64,000 nt of DNA. Source: DATKMP01 sp963790045 (lineage in GTDB: Bacteria; Bacteroidota; Ignavibacteria; UBA10030). The notes beneath the pieces were generated by a model, which was given only the letters and a program-made list of their open reading frames with translations, searched no databases and was not told the DNA's origin. Of this stretch, positions 8,520 through 20,324 are shown one piece after another. The position numbers and the translations under genes are program-made. The stretch is taken from positions 186,001 through 250,000 of the forward strand of contig CAWBMS010000008.1 in NCBI GenBank assembly GCA_963790045.1, given 5' to 3'. The number at the start of each line of letters is the position of its first letter. Positions within the stretch are counted from its first letter, which is position 1.

Positions 8520-11500
8520 TGGTACCTCATTTGTGTTTTCGGCATAAGTTCGTTGATATCAAATCCAAATAATATTCCGAGATAGAATCGCCATTCTTTT
8601 CCATATTCAACCGAACTTACAGTCGTGCTATTGACTTTTGTGCTAAAGGTATCGAACCCGTATGCGCCGGAAAAAAAGATTCTTGTCGGATACGAATAAA
8701 ATGAAAATGATTCAAGGCGCAATTCAAATCCCATATCATGTTTCCACGTTGAGTAATTCGGTACTTCGCCCGACCATGCATTGCCAACATCGTAGAATAC
8801 GGATGCAAACAACTTCGTAAAATAAAATTGCAGAAAGCGGTAGTTGAGTTGCGTGGAAATAGGAAAGCGATAGGTGGCATTAGCTGTCAACATTTCGTTG
8901 CCGCCAAGAGAATAAAATGTATAGCCGCGCATGCCAGTAAAGCCGCCGGCATAAAAATCAAAAAAATCATCAACCGTCGGTCCTAAAATACTGCCGCCGT
9001 GCAGCGAGAGCGACAACGTTTGTTTGTAAAACGGCAACGGCAAATATTCATTCCACAATAATTCGAGGCGATGTAATCGATATGGCGTAAAGACCGAAAC
9101 AACTGCTCCACTATTATCCACTGAAAGAGAATCCGATGGATTAAAGTCATCGACTTCATAACTATATCGGAATAAAAACGAACGTCCGGTGGGATTAATA
9201 TCACGATCCAGTGTCGGTAGAATACCGTTATATTTTATTTGCATTGAAAAAGTACTGCCCTTAAAATATGTCGCCCGCGTAGCTGGTTGATATTGGTTGT
9301 TAAAGACAGGATCATACCAGCCGCCGATTGATTCATCGTATTTGCTCCATGAATATCCCAGTTTGAGTTCGGTATTTTCAGTAAATATTTTTTGACGGAA
9401 CGATCCATCAAATTCAAACATAGAGTATGTTACATCGATGTTAACGGGATCTGGTGGCGGATTACCCGGTAGCGCGAATAAATTATTGGTTTCCCTGCTA
9501 ATACTGTACACTTCCAATGAAAGCGTTGGCTCTAATCCCAATTGATACAATAACGGAATACGGTCAGAATAATCAACGGTAAAAAATAAATCACGTTCCA
9601 ATTTTCTGTTAATCGCTGCACCGCCGACGAGATCCACTTTATCTAAAACATCCGACGAAGTAAAATACAATCCAGGTTTAATAACATCAATACCGCTGTT
9701 ATGCGTGTTGTAATTGTCAACACGTAATAACGGAATCAGTGAGATGCTCGTAAAGACAGAATGATACGGTTTTGAAAGATATGTTACATTCGATAGTTCA
9801 GCCGAGGAAGAATCAAGATGCGATTGAAATAACGGACGAATTGATGTGATCGAAACTGATTGCACCAGTTGCAACGCATCTTTTGGAATATTAGAAACAG
9901 AATAATGCTGCGCTGTAGAATCAGCGAGATAGGAGATTTTAAATCCCGACGATGTATATGTTGAATAAACAAGATTACCCGCACTATCGACAGCCGGATA
10001 AAAGGCGCCGCCAAGTACATTGGTCAGTTGCCGAGACGAACTATCGTCAAAGAAATATTTATAGATATTAAAAATATGTGTTTGGTCGGAAGCATACACC
10101 AACGATTTTCCATCCGGAGAAAAACTTGGATTACGCGAGTCGCCTTTGATGGAAAGAAATTTTAGATTCGCACCACTGGTATCGACGATGCCGATAGATT
10201 GATTCTGACCAATCGAGTAACCGAATGCAGTTTTTTTGCCGTCAGGTGAACATGTCGGCGTATAAACTTGCTCGCCATTTTCAAAATGCGTTACCTGACG
10301 GATATTTTTTCCATCAGCATTTGCCATACCAACATTCAGGGTTCCGTCATGCCCGTAAGCAAAAACAATGTGGTTGCCATCAGAAGAAAGTTTAGGATTC
10401 AGCGCGCGCAGTCCGAAGGTTAAGCGTGTTTCTTTTTCCGTTGCAATTTCCAATCGATATAAATCGCTGTATGACGACCAATGCGGATTATTGTGATCAA
10501 GTTTGGCATAATACATATACCTTCCATCCGGTGAAAAAGATATTGTAGAATGGACAAGTATATCTCTCGATGTAATCATTTTTGTTTTTTTGTTCTGACA
10601 ATCATAAAGATAGACACTGCTGGTGCTAAAATAATCCTGACCTTGATTGGAAACGTATGCGATATATTTTCCATCCGGGCTAAATATTGGAAAGAAATTT
10701 CCAAACCCTTCTTTTTCAATCAACGTGCCTTCGCGTAAATTTGGACGAAGCGAATCAGCAATGGCTTTATATTTTTTTGTCTTTTCTTCTTTCCATTGCG
10801 CGTACAATTCTTCTCCCGTGACGCCCAGCGTTGCTTGAATTGCACCATCAACCGTGAGGCGATATGGCACTGCAAGATTTCGTGAAATTTTTTGGAGTTT
10901 ATCCACACCATATTTTTCTGCAATGAAATCGATAATGGAAAAACCGGCATTGTAAGAAGATTCATTTCCCAAACTGGTTTTCCCAAATACCGCCATCTCT
11001 TCCCACGAAAGCGGATTGCCATCTAACATATACATTCGCAAAATCATATCACGATGTGTATCCCAATAATCGAACTTCAACGATGGATTGTTGTATTGCG
11101 CAATGCCTTCTGCGAACCAACTGGGAATGATAAAGCCGGCTATCGGATACGATACTAAAATATTCGGATATCCATAGAGAACATCGGGGCGACGTTCTGC
11201 TTCGTATCCCAGCCATTGGAAATAAAATCCCGGCACATGCCGTCCAAATTTCATTGCCGTTTGAATTTGGACAATGTGGGTGAACTCATGTGAAACGACA
11301 TTCCACAACCACGGATGCATGCCGCGCAAATCAAAATCTAATGACGGCGCCCAAATTTCAATTTTGTTATCATAAAAATATGCGCCGCCATTGGAATAAT
11401 CGTCGTGATCGCGAATCACGATACTGACACGTTGATCCGGTTCATGGTCATACATTTCCGTGATGGGTTTGTAAATGCTTTCGGCGATGTGTGCCACTTC

Positions 11501-11665
11501 ACGTGCAGTGCGTTCGGTGCCATTGTGATAGTGCACCATAAAGTGCGGTGTGGTAATTGTGAACCACTCCAATTCAGGATGCGGAAAATCATCCTGAGCA
11601 TTGAGTTTCGAAGTGACAAGAACGCAGCAAAGAAAAAGTGAAAACGACCAATGAAAAAATTTCAT
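8516..11665 (-). CDS. Gluzincin peptidase - TolB propeller - outer-membrane barrel fusion protein
   Basis: A 1049-aa secreted or outer-membrane protein. The signal peptide begins at ATG 11665 (MKFFHWSFSLFLCCV). Residues ~30-280 form a gluzincin-like metallopeptidase domain with SHEFTHIVQ as zinc ligands and a later WFAEGIAQY that supplies the third ligand. Residues ~310-610 carry TolB/PD40 propeller blades, recognisable by repeated FSPDGK-type motifs (IFSPDGKYIAYVS, SFSPDGRYMYYA, TCSPDGKKTAFG, SFSPDGKSLVYAS). Residues ~650-1045 look like a BamA/surface-antigen-type beta-barrel, with GGFTGMRGYTFYSLGG, LNYRFLQFYFTKLFAS and a glycine/aromatic-rich end. The exact job is unknown; a surface-tethered peptidase or substrate-sensing barrel is my inference. 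It lies between the M6 protease and the DUF5683 gene. Confidence 0.82.
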   Translation of the reverse strand: MKFFHWSFSLFLCCVLVTSKLNAQDDFPHPELEWFTITTPHFMVHYHNGTERTAREVAHIAESIYKPITEMYDHEPDQRVSIVIRDHDDYSNGGAYFYDNKIEIWAPSLDFDLRGMHPWLWNVVSHEFTHIVQIQTAMKFGRHVPGFYFQWLGYEAERRPDVLYGYPNILVSYPIAGFIIPSWFAEGIAQYNNPSLKFDYWDTHRDMILRMYMLDGNPLSWEEMAVFGKTSLGNESSYNAGFSIIDFIAEKYGVDKLQKISRNLAVPYRLTVDGAIQATLGVTGEELYAQWKEEKTKKYKAIADSLRPNLREGTLIEKEGFGNFFPIFSPDGKYIAYVSNQGQDYFSTSSVYLYDCQNKKTKMITSRDILVHSTISFSPDGRYMYYAKLDHNNPHWSSYSDLYRLEIATEKETRLTFGLRALNPKLSSDGNHIVFAYGHDGTLNVGMANADGKNIRQVTHFENGEQVYTPTCSPDGKKTAFGYSIGQNQSIGIVDTSGANLKFLSIKGDSRNPSFSPDGKSLVYASDQTHIFNIYKYFFDDSSSRQLTNVLGGAFYPAVDSAGNLVYSTYTSSGFKISYLADSTAQHYSVSNIPKDALQLVQSVSITSIRPLFQSHLDSSSAELSNVTYLSKPYHSVFTSISLIPLLRVDNYNTHNSGIDVIKPGLYFTSSDVLDKVDLVGGAAINRKLERDLFFTVDYSDRIPLLYQLGLEPTLSLEVYSISRETNNLFALPGNPPPDPVNIDVTYSMFEFDGSFRQKIFTENTELKLGYSWSKYDESIGGWYDPVFNNQYQPATRATYFKGSTFSMQIKYNGILPTLDRDINPTGRSFLFRYSYEVDDFNPSDSLSVDNSGAVVSVFTPYRLHRLELLWNEYLPLPFYKQTLSLSLHGGSILGPTVDDFFDFYAGGFTGMRGYTFYSLGGNEMLTANATYRFPISTQLNYRFLQFYFTKLFASVFYDVGNAWSGEVPNYSTWKHDMGFELRLESFSFYSYPTRIFFSGAYGFDTFSTKVNSTTVSSVEYGKEWRFYLGILFGFDINELMPKTQMRYQ

Positions 11666-11723
11666 GCACACACATCCGAATCGATTAATTGTCCGACCAA
11701 CTTGGAAAAGCGCTTTATAACAA

Positions 11724-14700
11724 TCATTTTACAATAGCGATCTTAACGATTGTCACAGCCGATTGACTTGCAGATTTTGCTTCCACGCGCGCGAGATATA
11801 TGCCGCTTTGAATATTGGAAACATTCCACGTGAGTTCGTTATCCATACCGGCAACAGCGCTGCCGTTCAATTCCGTAATCTTCGATCCGGCAAGATCAAA
11901 AATTTTGATATTGACCGCTGCATTCTCGCTTACATAATACCGTATCTGTGTCGAACTCCCGTAAACAGGATTCGGCCAATTATAGGTTCGAGACTTCGGA
12001 AAAAATTCTGTCGTCTGGGGCGGCAGCGTTGCAAGCACTGTCGAATCTGTACTTGATAAAAGTGAATTTCCGAACTGCTGCGCCCAATAAAGTTTTGCAG
12101 CGTTGTATGAATGTTCTAATGAAAGTGCTTGCGTATAACCGCTGCGCGTTGCCGTGAATACCGCCAATTGTCCTGCACTGTCTTTCATTGCTGCCATCGA
12201 TGCATACCCGGGAGAAGCGGCAACAACAGAAAAACCGGTAAGAAGTTTTCCATGATTGTTCCAAGCAGAAAGTGTTCCATCGGCTGTGAGCGCAAGAATA
12301 TCCGTTGAACCATCGCCGTCAACATCGCCAAGAAGAGGAGAACCGACAAATCCCGAATCACGCGAAATGGTAATCGGGAAATTATCCAACATTATTCCAT
12401 ATCGATTGAGCGCATAAATATTTTTTGCGGACATCACGACAATATCTTTTTCTCCATCTCCATTCACATCTCCGATAGCGAGTGAAGTAATCGCTGCATT
12501 GCTTAATTGAACATCGAATATTTTTTTTGAAAGCGATTGGTCGAAAGCAAGAACTCTGCTCCCGTTTTTCTGTGCGGCCACAACATAATTATCGCCTTTA
12601 GAAGAAACCGCGCTTGCCAGCAGCCAAGCTGATGTTTCTGACGACAGCGTTTGAGAATTGCTTCCATTATATAATGTCGAACCACCAATGCAGAAAATTC
12701 CATTCGGCAATTGTGCAATGGCTGTAATATCATTCGTACCGAACGTTTGTCGTGTTAACGATTTTGTATCCAATCGATATTGATAAAGATTGCCGTTCGC
12801 TCCTCCGACGATAACGGAAAGCGGTGTCAATGAAAACAATGGTGCTGTCGTTGCTTTCGTATTTAAATGAACAACGGTAGTATCAACCGTAACAATTTGC
12901 GATCCGTTGCTCATCGCTGCATTCCAGAGATACAATAATGTATCTTGCACGCCGGCAAGTTTTATTTGCGATGAAGAAATCTCATACGCCGCAACACCGA
13001 GTTGTCCACCGACATTGGAGAATAAACCGGCCGTATCCGCAACCATACTTGATCCGTTATTTCCCCAGATGTAAATACGATTATCGACGGGAAGAATGAC
13101 TGCACTTGAAGTTATCGTCGGGAATCCAGTTTGTGTCGTTGTTGCGAATGAATGAGTGAAATTTGTCAATCGTTTGAACGATGTCAGCGTATCGAACTTT
13201 ACCGTCATGTGCATGCGCAACGAACGCTCATCGAAATCTTTGATCGTGATAAGACTCGATGCGCCGGAATAACTGTTGCTATTCGGAAACGTTGTTGGAT
13301 CGAAACTATTTTTATACACGACAGATGGATTTTCCCTAAACCAAAAATCTGACGAATTGCCGTATTCTATTTCCGAACCTCCTGTCAACGATTGAGACGA
13401 TTGCCCGATTTCTTGCGGTCCTGCAGCTTCTTCTAAATTGATGCCACGATGGTCAGGATTTGCATTAACCGTATTGGTCGCAATATTTGAAGTAATGACA
13501 TTGTCATCAATATGCCAGATCAAAATTCCGCCGCCATCATACTGGTTCGTTGTTGTGTATCATCATGGTAACCGATCAACGCCCAATCATAATTACTGAC
13601 ATCGGTAACAGGATCCCCAAAGATTATAAATTTCAGCATAATTGAAACCGACGGTATCTTCAGAAAACGAAAATATTTTTGTACTGCCGTCATTCAAAAC
13701 GGATGTAACTTGCAATCCATGTTCACGATCGCGGCTGCGATTTTCTACTAAAAAATATTCTGATGAAGTAATCGGAATTTTATAAATCGTGTCTTGACCA
13801 GTTCGGAAACTGCTCACGGCTGGAACTGATATATTGGATGAATTGGTGGAAACCATCATCGGCGTTGTCCAACCTAAATATATTTTTTCCCACGCACTTG
13901 GTTCGGGCGGAAACACTCCGTTGTACGCAAAGAAACTTGCTCCATCCATCAATCCAAATTGTCCGATGCCGCTGGCGCCGGTTTGAGTATCGAATAAATC
14001 CGGCAAACCCAAATAGCTCCCAATCGAAGCCGCGAATAAACCGTTTATACTTAATTCCAACGTGTCGTTTCCCAAACCCGTAGCAATGATATGCGTTTCT
14101 GTTTCGGGGAGAATTATTGTTGAGGTGATATTTTTTCCCCGCATAAAACTTGATGTATCCACGGTAGCCAATACCGTCGAATCAAGGAACAACGATGGAA
14201 TATCGTACCGGCGTCGGATTATATCCTAACAAACTCACAAGATCGATGTCACGGCCGCATCCCGCATGGAAAACGACAAACGCATCGTATTGTGAAAAAT
14301 CTAATGCAGGATACGAATTGCTCACCGCCTGCCATGAATCGATTGCAAGCTGCGCTAATTTTTTATTATCTGTTGAATTCGTCGGCGGAGAATACTCGGA
14401 CATTTTTTTTGTCAGCGTGATACCGTTGACAATATCGCCTGTGATCGATAAACGTCCTTTTGAAACCTTTTGGAAATAGTTCGCAACGAATTTTATTTTA
14501 TTGCGGAAATACGACGTATCATGTGGCGATGGATCAATCATCTTCCCATTCATCGTCGAATCAAACCTACCAGTTCCAGAAATATTATGATTGACGGAAT
14601 CTATTTGGAATTCTACCATTGCTGCAAGAATACGAATACTCGTTCGCGGTTGAAGTTGAATATCGCTCACAGCACGAGAGATATGCTGCACTTGAATTGT

Positions 14701-14823
14701 GCGCGGCATTTTTTTGGGTCCGGCATAGAGCAGCAGTGTGCTTATCGACAGAAGTGCGCTAATACACACACATGTGGTGACCTTTTTTAAAAAAAAGGAC
14801 GGGTAAAAATTCGATGTGTTCAT
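11724..14823 (-). CDS. Secreted M6-type metalloprotease with T9SS tail, frame broken three times
   Basis: Three reading-frame pieces (14823-14182, 14192-13593, 13523-11724) form one protein of about 1032 aa once three small indels are repaired. The signal peptide is at residues 1-34. The N-terminal part has the M6 pattern VEFQIDSVNHNISGTGRFD and FHAGCGRDIDL. After the first break (near 14209) the frame resumes as DIPSLFLDSTVLATVD. The zinc-site region falls in the middle piece; I do not see a clean HExxH (the related segment reads ATGLGNDT), so activity is uncertain. Then follow GGGILIWHIDDN, an FG-GAP-like repeat region (DVNGDGEKDIVVM, DVDGDGSTDILAL) and a Por-type sorting domain (NWPNPVYGSSTQIRYYV) ending VKIAIVK. 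The second and third breaks (about 13616 and 13555) compensate each other. Errors rather than decay are likely. Confidence 0.75.
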
Positions 14824-14829
14824 CGTGTA

Positions 14830-15953
14830 TTATTGTTCCTCGCCGCCCCAACCGATGGAAAGCGTGAACCGCAATGTCTCACCGAGCGGACTATCTTGCT
14901 GAGATGCAAGATATAACTAAAATCGAATTTATAAAGATCATAGTTGATTCCGGCGCCGAAGGTCATAAATTGTCTGCCACCCATCTGCGGATCTTCGTAG
15001 AAATATCCCCATCGAAGCGCAAGAAGTTTTGGAGAACCATACCAATATTCTGCTCCGATGCTGCAGTTGAATTGCCGCATTTGATCGCTGAAACTTCCGC
15101 CAGACCATGTTGTGAACATTGCTTTGTAAAATGGGTCTGCATTCCCAAGCGTATCAGTAATTTTTACTAACAATCGATTTGCATCGCCAATGATTGTGAT
15201 TTTATTATATTCACTTTCAAGCACGTTGACAGCAATGCCAAGTTTTAGATTTTGCGGCAATGGCGATGCTTGTGCTTGATCAATATAGGTGAGTTTTGGT
15301 CCGATATTGGAAAGATTGACGCCCAAGCTTAAATTTTTTCCAAGATCAATCCCGGTAAAGGGAATTTCACAAACCGCCGGCCGATACATTAAGCCGACAT
15401 CAAAACTAAACCCTGTGGTAATTCCATTTCCTTGTTCTTTTTCCGCCCCAAATGGCGACAAATGGCTGTGGATAATTCTTGATGTTACGCCGATCCCCAA
15501 TTGGTCAGATATTTTGGTGCTATAGCAAAGTGCAAACGCTGCCTCAAACGAACTAAATGTTCCAAGGATAGTAGAGCCACCTTCACCTGTTTGGTTCATT
15601 TCCCCATAATTTAAGTACGTTATTTGCGCGGCAACCACGCCGCCCAATTCTTCCACCGGTTGTTTGTATGCCATGTGTGCAATCCACATATCGTTTAGTC
15701 CAAACCCAGGCAGCCAGTTGGCATGTGTGAGAGATACTTCCGATCCTTTTTGAAATGCATAGCCGGCGGGATTCCAAAAAATTGCCCATGCATCATCGCC
15801 TAATGCAGCGCCGCTTTCACCCATAGCACTTGCACGAGAATTCGGTGCGATTTCAAGAAACGGAACCGCCGTGGAAATAACGCCTTGCGCTTGAACCGTA
15901 TCAAAGATACTTAGCGTACCTATCACTATCATCAATACTAAGTTATGTTTCAT
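14830..15953 (-). CDS. porV: T9SS outer-membrane protein PorV, C-terminus frame-shifted
   Basis: PorV-family beta-barrel that shuttles type IX cargo to the PorU sortase at the cell surface. Signal peptide at residues 1-22 (ending DTVQAQ). The family start AVPFLEIAPNSRASAMGESG is followed by DDAWAIFWNPAG. Repaired length is about 374 aa. As written the frame runs to 14820 with an aberrant tail; one missing base near 14905-14912 restores the expected end SQQDSPLGETLRFTLSIGW and a stop at 14830, which is typical of PorV. It sits between PorU (upstream) and the M6 cargo protease, whose ATG lies 7 bases after the repaired stop, consistent with one T9SS transcript. Confidence 0.88.
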
Positions 15954-16054
15954 ATTAAAATTCCTTTTGCAGATGCTTTAGACAATTTATGGTAATCGTT
16001 TTTCGGTTTAGATTCAATTTAATACAATGCATTCAGTGCATTTGATTTTCGTTA

Positions 16055-19000
16055 TTAACGTATGACTGCTAATTTTCCTATTACTTCATTAGAATTTTTT
16101 CGATCCGGTGTACGAACAATGAGTTTGTATAGATATACACCGTTGGCTATCGCCGATCCATCTTTATCTCTTCCATTCCACGGGATCTTCACAAAACGAT
16201 CTGTAACATTTGGAATGGAAAGAGTTTCGATCAGCCGTCCAGCGATGGAATAAATTTTGATATCGACATCGATCGGCGAACTAGAATTTCGCTGGAATGT
16301 AAAATTGGTTTCTCGAGAAAATGGATTTGGGAAATTATAAACCTGATACATACCGGCATCATCTGTGGTATGCACATCAAAATAAATTGATTTTTCGGTA
16401 GAATTATTTTGTATATCCCATGCTTTCACTTCCAACTCATGACGGCCTTCGGTAAGATTACTAAATTCATACGTTACTGTTCCTTGTTTGTAAGTACCAA
16501 AATCACTGCGATAGTACGTAGAAAGATTATAGGTTGCATCGGGATTAGTCAGAACCGCGGTAATATTATGGCCGATGCCCAACGAAGCTGAATTGATGCC
16601 GCTTGAATCGTCGAGTTTTATTTGTAACGTGGCATTAGGTTGTACGACCATGCCGTCATTCGCTTGTGCACCATCCAAGGAAAGCGTCATCGTTGGACCA
16701 ACAGTATCTACAGCAAGTGTCGTATCAATTCCATTAATTTTTATGCTGTCGGTAAACCCTATACCATCAGTTTGAGTTCCCCATCCGTAAACCGATATTC
16801 TGGCTTGGTTGCCGAACGATACATCTTTGGGAATAGGAATCATTCCCGTAAATTTTCCATTGACAACGGGAATTTCACCTTGATACAGCAACGGCCCATC
16901 TTTTATAAAAGGGAAATTCCAACCATCCTCTGTAACAAAAACGCTTTGTTTTGGCCCGAACATTTGGATCAATGCCGTATCAATACTTCCTTGCGCCTGT
17001 TTCACACTGCCTACTATGCGCGGTATCGATAGTGATTTAATAGAGACTGCATTTTGCGTCGCTGTTCCATCGATTGAATCGACTTGTAATTTTCCTTGAG
17101 GCATGACAAGACGCATAGTAGGATCTGCAAACAATGTATATTTTCGATAATTTACTTCTGAAAATTCTGTTATTTCTTGTTTTACTAACCACATCACATC
17201 ACCGAGTCGCGGCGGTTGTTGAGACACCGAATCATTGGGAAATAAATAAGAATAGAAACTCTGGTTAAGGGTTGCATTATAGTTGGCATACACTGCCCGC
17301 GATGAACTTAAGACACCAATAGCACCGCCTTGTTCCATCGTGATAAGCTGTTCACCCGCACTTACGCCTACCGGATTATCATAGTGAGTATAGTCACATG
17401 TTGCAGTCACAAAAAACGCTAATCGATTTTTATTCGTGAGCAACGGCAAATCATCCACTTGTGTAAATATAGATTCATACGACCATAACTGCGGACTTCC
17501 ATGCCCATCATAATTAATCATCAATGTGCCGCTGTTGATCGCTTGATCGATAGCGGCATTCACAGCCGGCTTTCGCCTGCCGGCGCCCGTAGTTACCGTA
17601 GGATAAACAATGCTGTAAATTTTTTGTTTCTCGAAATTATCAGGAGTACAATATGATGATAGATCATCGGTATCAGAAGTATATGTTGAGCCATCATCTG
17701 TAGTTGATGTCTGGCCATCATCGCCGACAAAAGTTATCCGGTTTCTCCACACATCATGCGGGGATGCTGTTTCGTAAGAAATAATTTTACCGACTACCGT
17801 TGTTGCATCTTGCAATGTTCTTACAGGAAGCCGACCGATGCTCATAGAGAGCCGCGAATCTCCCGCGTTAAGAATTACCAGACTATCGTCGCTGGCATAC
17901 GAATTCATTTGGCCGATCGATTCTTGTGTCTCAAACGCCGGTATCAGATTGGGAAGCGTTGTCGTTATGTTTTTGTAATCATAGTGTCCCCATCCGAATA
18001 ATAGAATATAACGTGGAGGGCTGGACCAGTTCAGCAATGTATATCGAAGAAAATCACGGATTGCCATGATGTCCGGAATACCGCCGCCAAATTCATTATA
18101 AATATTGGCAATATCGACAACTAATGTGCGTAATGTATCATGGGCGATACGATAATCGCGCAGGCGATATGCTTGCGACAAAAAATCTTTCGGCGATATG
18201 ATGAGAAAATCATACGCATTTGCCGGATTACGCAACGTAGTGTTCGATACTTGCAAAGCAGGCGTAGATACGGTTTTATATCCGTTGAGTCCAATCACGG
18301 CAAACGAACGGACACTCCCGGCAATTTGTGATAATCCAAATTTTACGACAGAAGAAACCGATGCATCAACTTGAGAAATTTGTTGAACATTGGAATGATC
18401 CGTCACATCAAAAACTTTTGTATTTGCCGACGATGAAAGATTAGAAACAGAATAAACAACCGAAGCATTCGTATCAGGCGATGTAAAGAATAACGAATCG
18501 TTCACTGCGATGAACTGCCGCCGATATAAAATTTCCAACCAATCGATCCATCCTATTGCGCTGGCATTCATGGCTAAATAGGAGACATTAATGTTACTTG
18601 TTTCGCTTGACAAGCTCCAATTCTTCGTTGCAGTGATTACAGGTTCTTCTAACGCATAATTGACTTCATTACTCGATAAATCAGCAGAAGACATCGATGC
18701 CATGGTAATACTTGTCAGCATCGTTCCGTTTTCGCTAACTGAAAATTGATCATTCGTCAACGAACGAGCAAGGAATACAAACCGGTAGAGTACCGTACTA
18801 TTTGGAACAATTCCAATCAGAGTATTAATGTAAGTATCGCTGTTATCCGTGCTGCTAAAAGCTTTTCCCAGCCAACGGCGCCCTGAGGGAATGATGTTAT
18901 GTAATTCTTGCTCGACAAATACTTTATCTAAAAAATCTGTTGGCTGATAGGCATTTGCTGAAACCTGAGACGTCTCTACGTTCATATTTTTGCCGGTACC

Positions 19001-20028
19001 GTTGGCGAACGTAAAGAAATAATAATTTGTGTCACTGTAAGGATTGATATAATGATGGAATGTTTTTCCCGCAGCATCATAATCCCATCCACGTACTGAT
19101 TTGCCGTAAAAAATTATGTAATCACCTTGATTAAAAACGCCATTACTATCCTGATCAACAACAAGCCGTGAAATTTCCAGCAAGCTATCGGGTCTTGCCG
19201 CAGCAACATCTGTCGGCAAAACCTTGCCGCCATTTCCGTACAATCGAAGGTTATGAATATTGCTCAGTTCAGCCGCGGATATGCCCGAGTTCACGAAAAA
19301 ATTATAATCTAATTTATACATCCCGGTTCCGTTAACGCCGAACCGATACCATGTTCCTGTTGATAACGGTGCTGCAGCAGAAGTTGTTGAAGAAACAATT
19401 TTGGCGGAAGGCATATTGCGATTTGTTACCGATGCTTGCGGCATCGTACCGGATAAAAGCGTTAATACCGAGGGATGCGAACCCGTCGAGCCAGAATAAT
19501 GCAACTGAACAATAATTTTCGTATAAAACTTTACATGATTTGCATCGATAATTTCCACCGGCCAAAACCGCAACGTTCCCACCCATCCGACACTGGTGCG
19601 GCTAATATTTATCACTTCGGCAAGCGGACGTTCCCCAGATTGCACCGCGCTAAGATGAGGAAGCAATATCCGATACTCTCGTTTGAGTGCACGAACAGGC
19701 AGCGCGTGGAGTTTGTCCGTTGTGCCCGCTTCCGCTGAAACAATTTGTAATTGAACTTGATTGGCGGGCAACAATAATGGCACGGCACGATAAGCATCAA
19801 TATACCCTGCTGTATCTGAAAAAGCAGACTGCGCATTCCGAAACTTGATCGTTGAATACAGCGCGCCATCGTTTCCCGTATATGTCCCCGTCCTGATAAC
19901 GGGAGCGTACTCAATGGTAATAGAGGATTGGTCTTCGTGAAGAATTTTTATCTCTTGTACATGTTCGCGAAGCCCTTGCCGTACCCGACAACAAGAATAA
20001 AAAAATATATAGAAAGCTTTTTCTTCAT
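16055..20028 (-). CDS. porU: Type IX secretion sortase PorU (C25 peptidase family), N-terminus frame-shifted
   Basis: Gingipain-type C25 cysteine peptidase that removes the sorting tail of T9SS cargo and links it to the surface. About 1323 aa after repair. An open frame from a GTG at 19783 holds most of the protein, but the same frame is open upstream, and an ATG at 20028 (MKKKLSIYFFILVV) supplies the signal peptide after a break near 19980. The catalytic His is in INYDGHGSPQLWS and the Cys in FFVTATCDYTHYDNP, both about residues 830-880. A C-terminal Por/FlgD-like domain (YNFPNPFSRETNFTFQR, IPWNGRDKDGSAIANGVYLYKL) ends GKLAVIR. PorV and a cargo protease follow on the same strand. PorU is known to carry such a tail itself. 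Confidence 0.9.
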
Positions 20029-20035
20029 AATAAAA

Positions 20036-20068
20036 AAAGACCGAATGAGTTTTTCTCCTTCGGTCTTT
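20036..20068 (-). promoter_or_regulatory. Terminator-like hairpin in the porU leader
   Basis: A 10-bp perfect stem (AAAGACCGAA with TTCGGTCTTT) encloses a 13-base loop that can form three more pairs. Read on the minus strand, the stem is followed directly by a run of seven T and then ATTATG, the repaired porU start. No minus-strand gene lies upstream (glgA is divergent), so it does not close another transcript. It may be an attenuator or start-site-masking structure; the loop strand carries GGAG. Function is inferred. Confidence 0.55.
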
Positions 20069-20324
20069 CTAAACATTTAGACATACCGAACTTGAAAAGG
20101 AAAATTCCGTTCACACTACTGCGACACTCAATTACTACCGGAATAAACCTTTACCAAATTCTCTATAAGCTCTCCATATATCGAAACTATTCTAAATTAC
20201 AAATTGGATTTTATAGAAGCAAGTAACGATGATCACAATTTGAACAATCGAACAGAAAAAGAAATGCGTTGCAGTTCTGCCAATATTTGGGTAAATTATT
20301 TAAAACAGAGTTTGAAAAAAAATT
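20069..20324. other. Divergent intergenic region between porU and glgA
   Basis: About 250 bases separate the porU leader hairpin from the glgA start. The stretch is AT-rich and must hold promoters for both directions, but I cannot point to a convincing box. A short open frame here (20204-20428) overlaps glgA in another frame, has no recognisable features and is not counted as a gene. Confidence 0.5.

Noticed and set aside
11724..14823. Three separate genes instead of one M6 protease
   Set aside because: The pieces are in order, each lacks its own start signal, and together they give signal peptide, catalytic region, repeats and sorting tail as in the family.
19612..19914. Minus-strand open frame over the porU N-terminus
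   Set aside because: It lies in a different frame from the porU reading that continues into the conserved N-terminal region; it is a shadow of porU.
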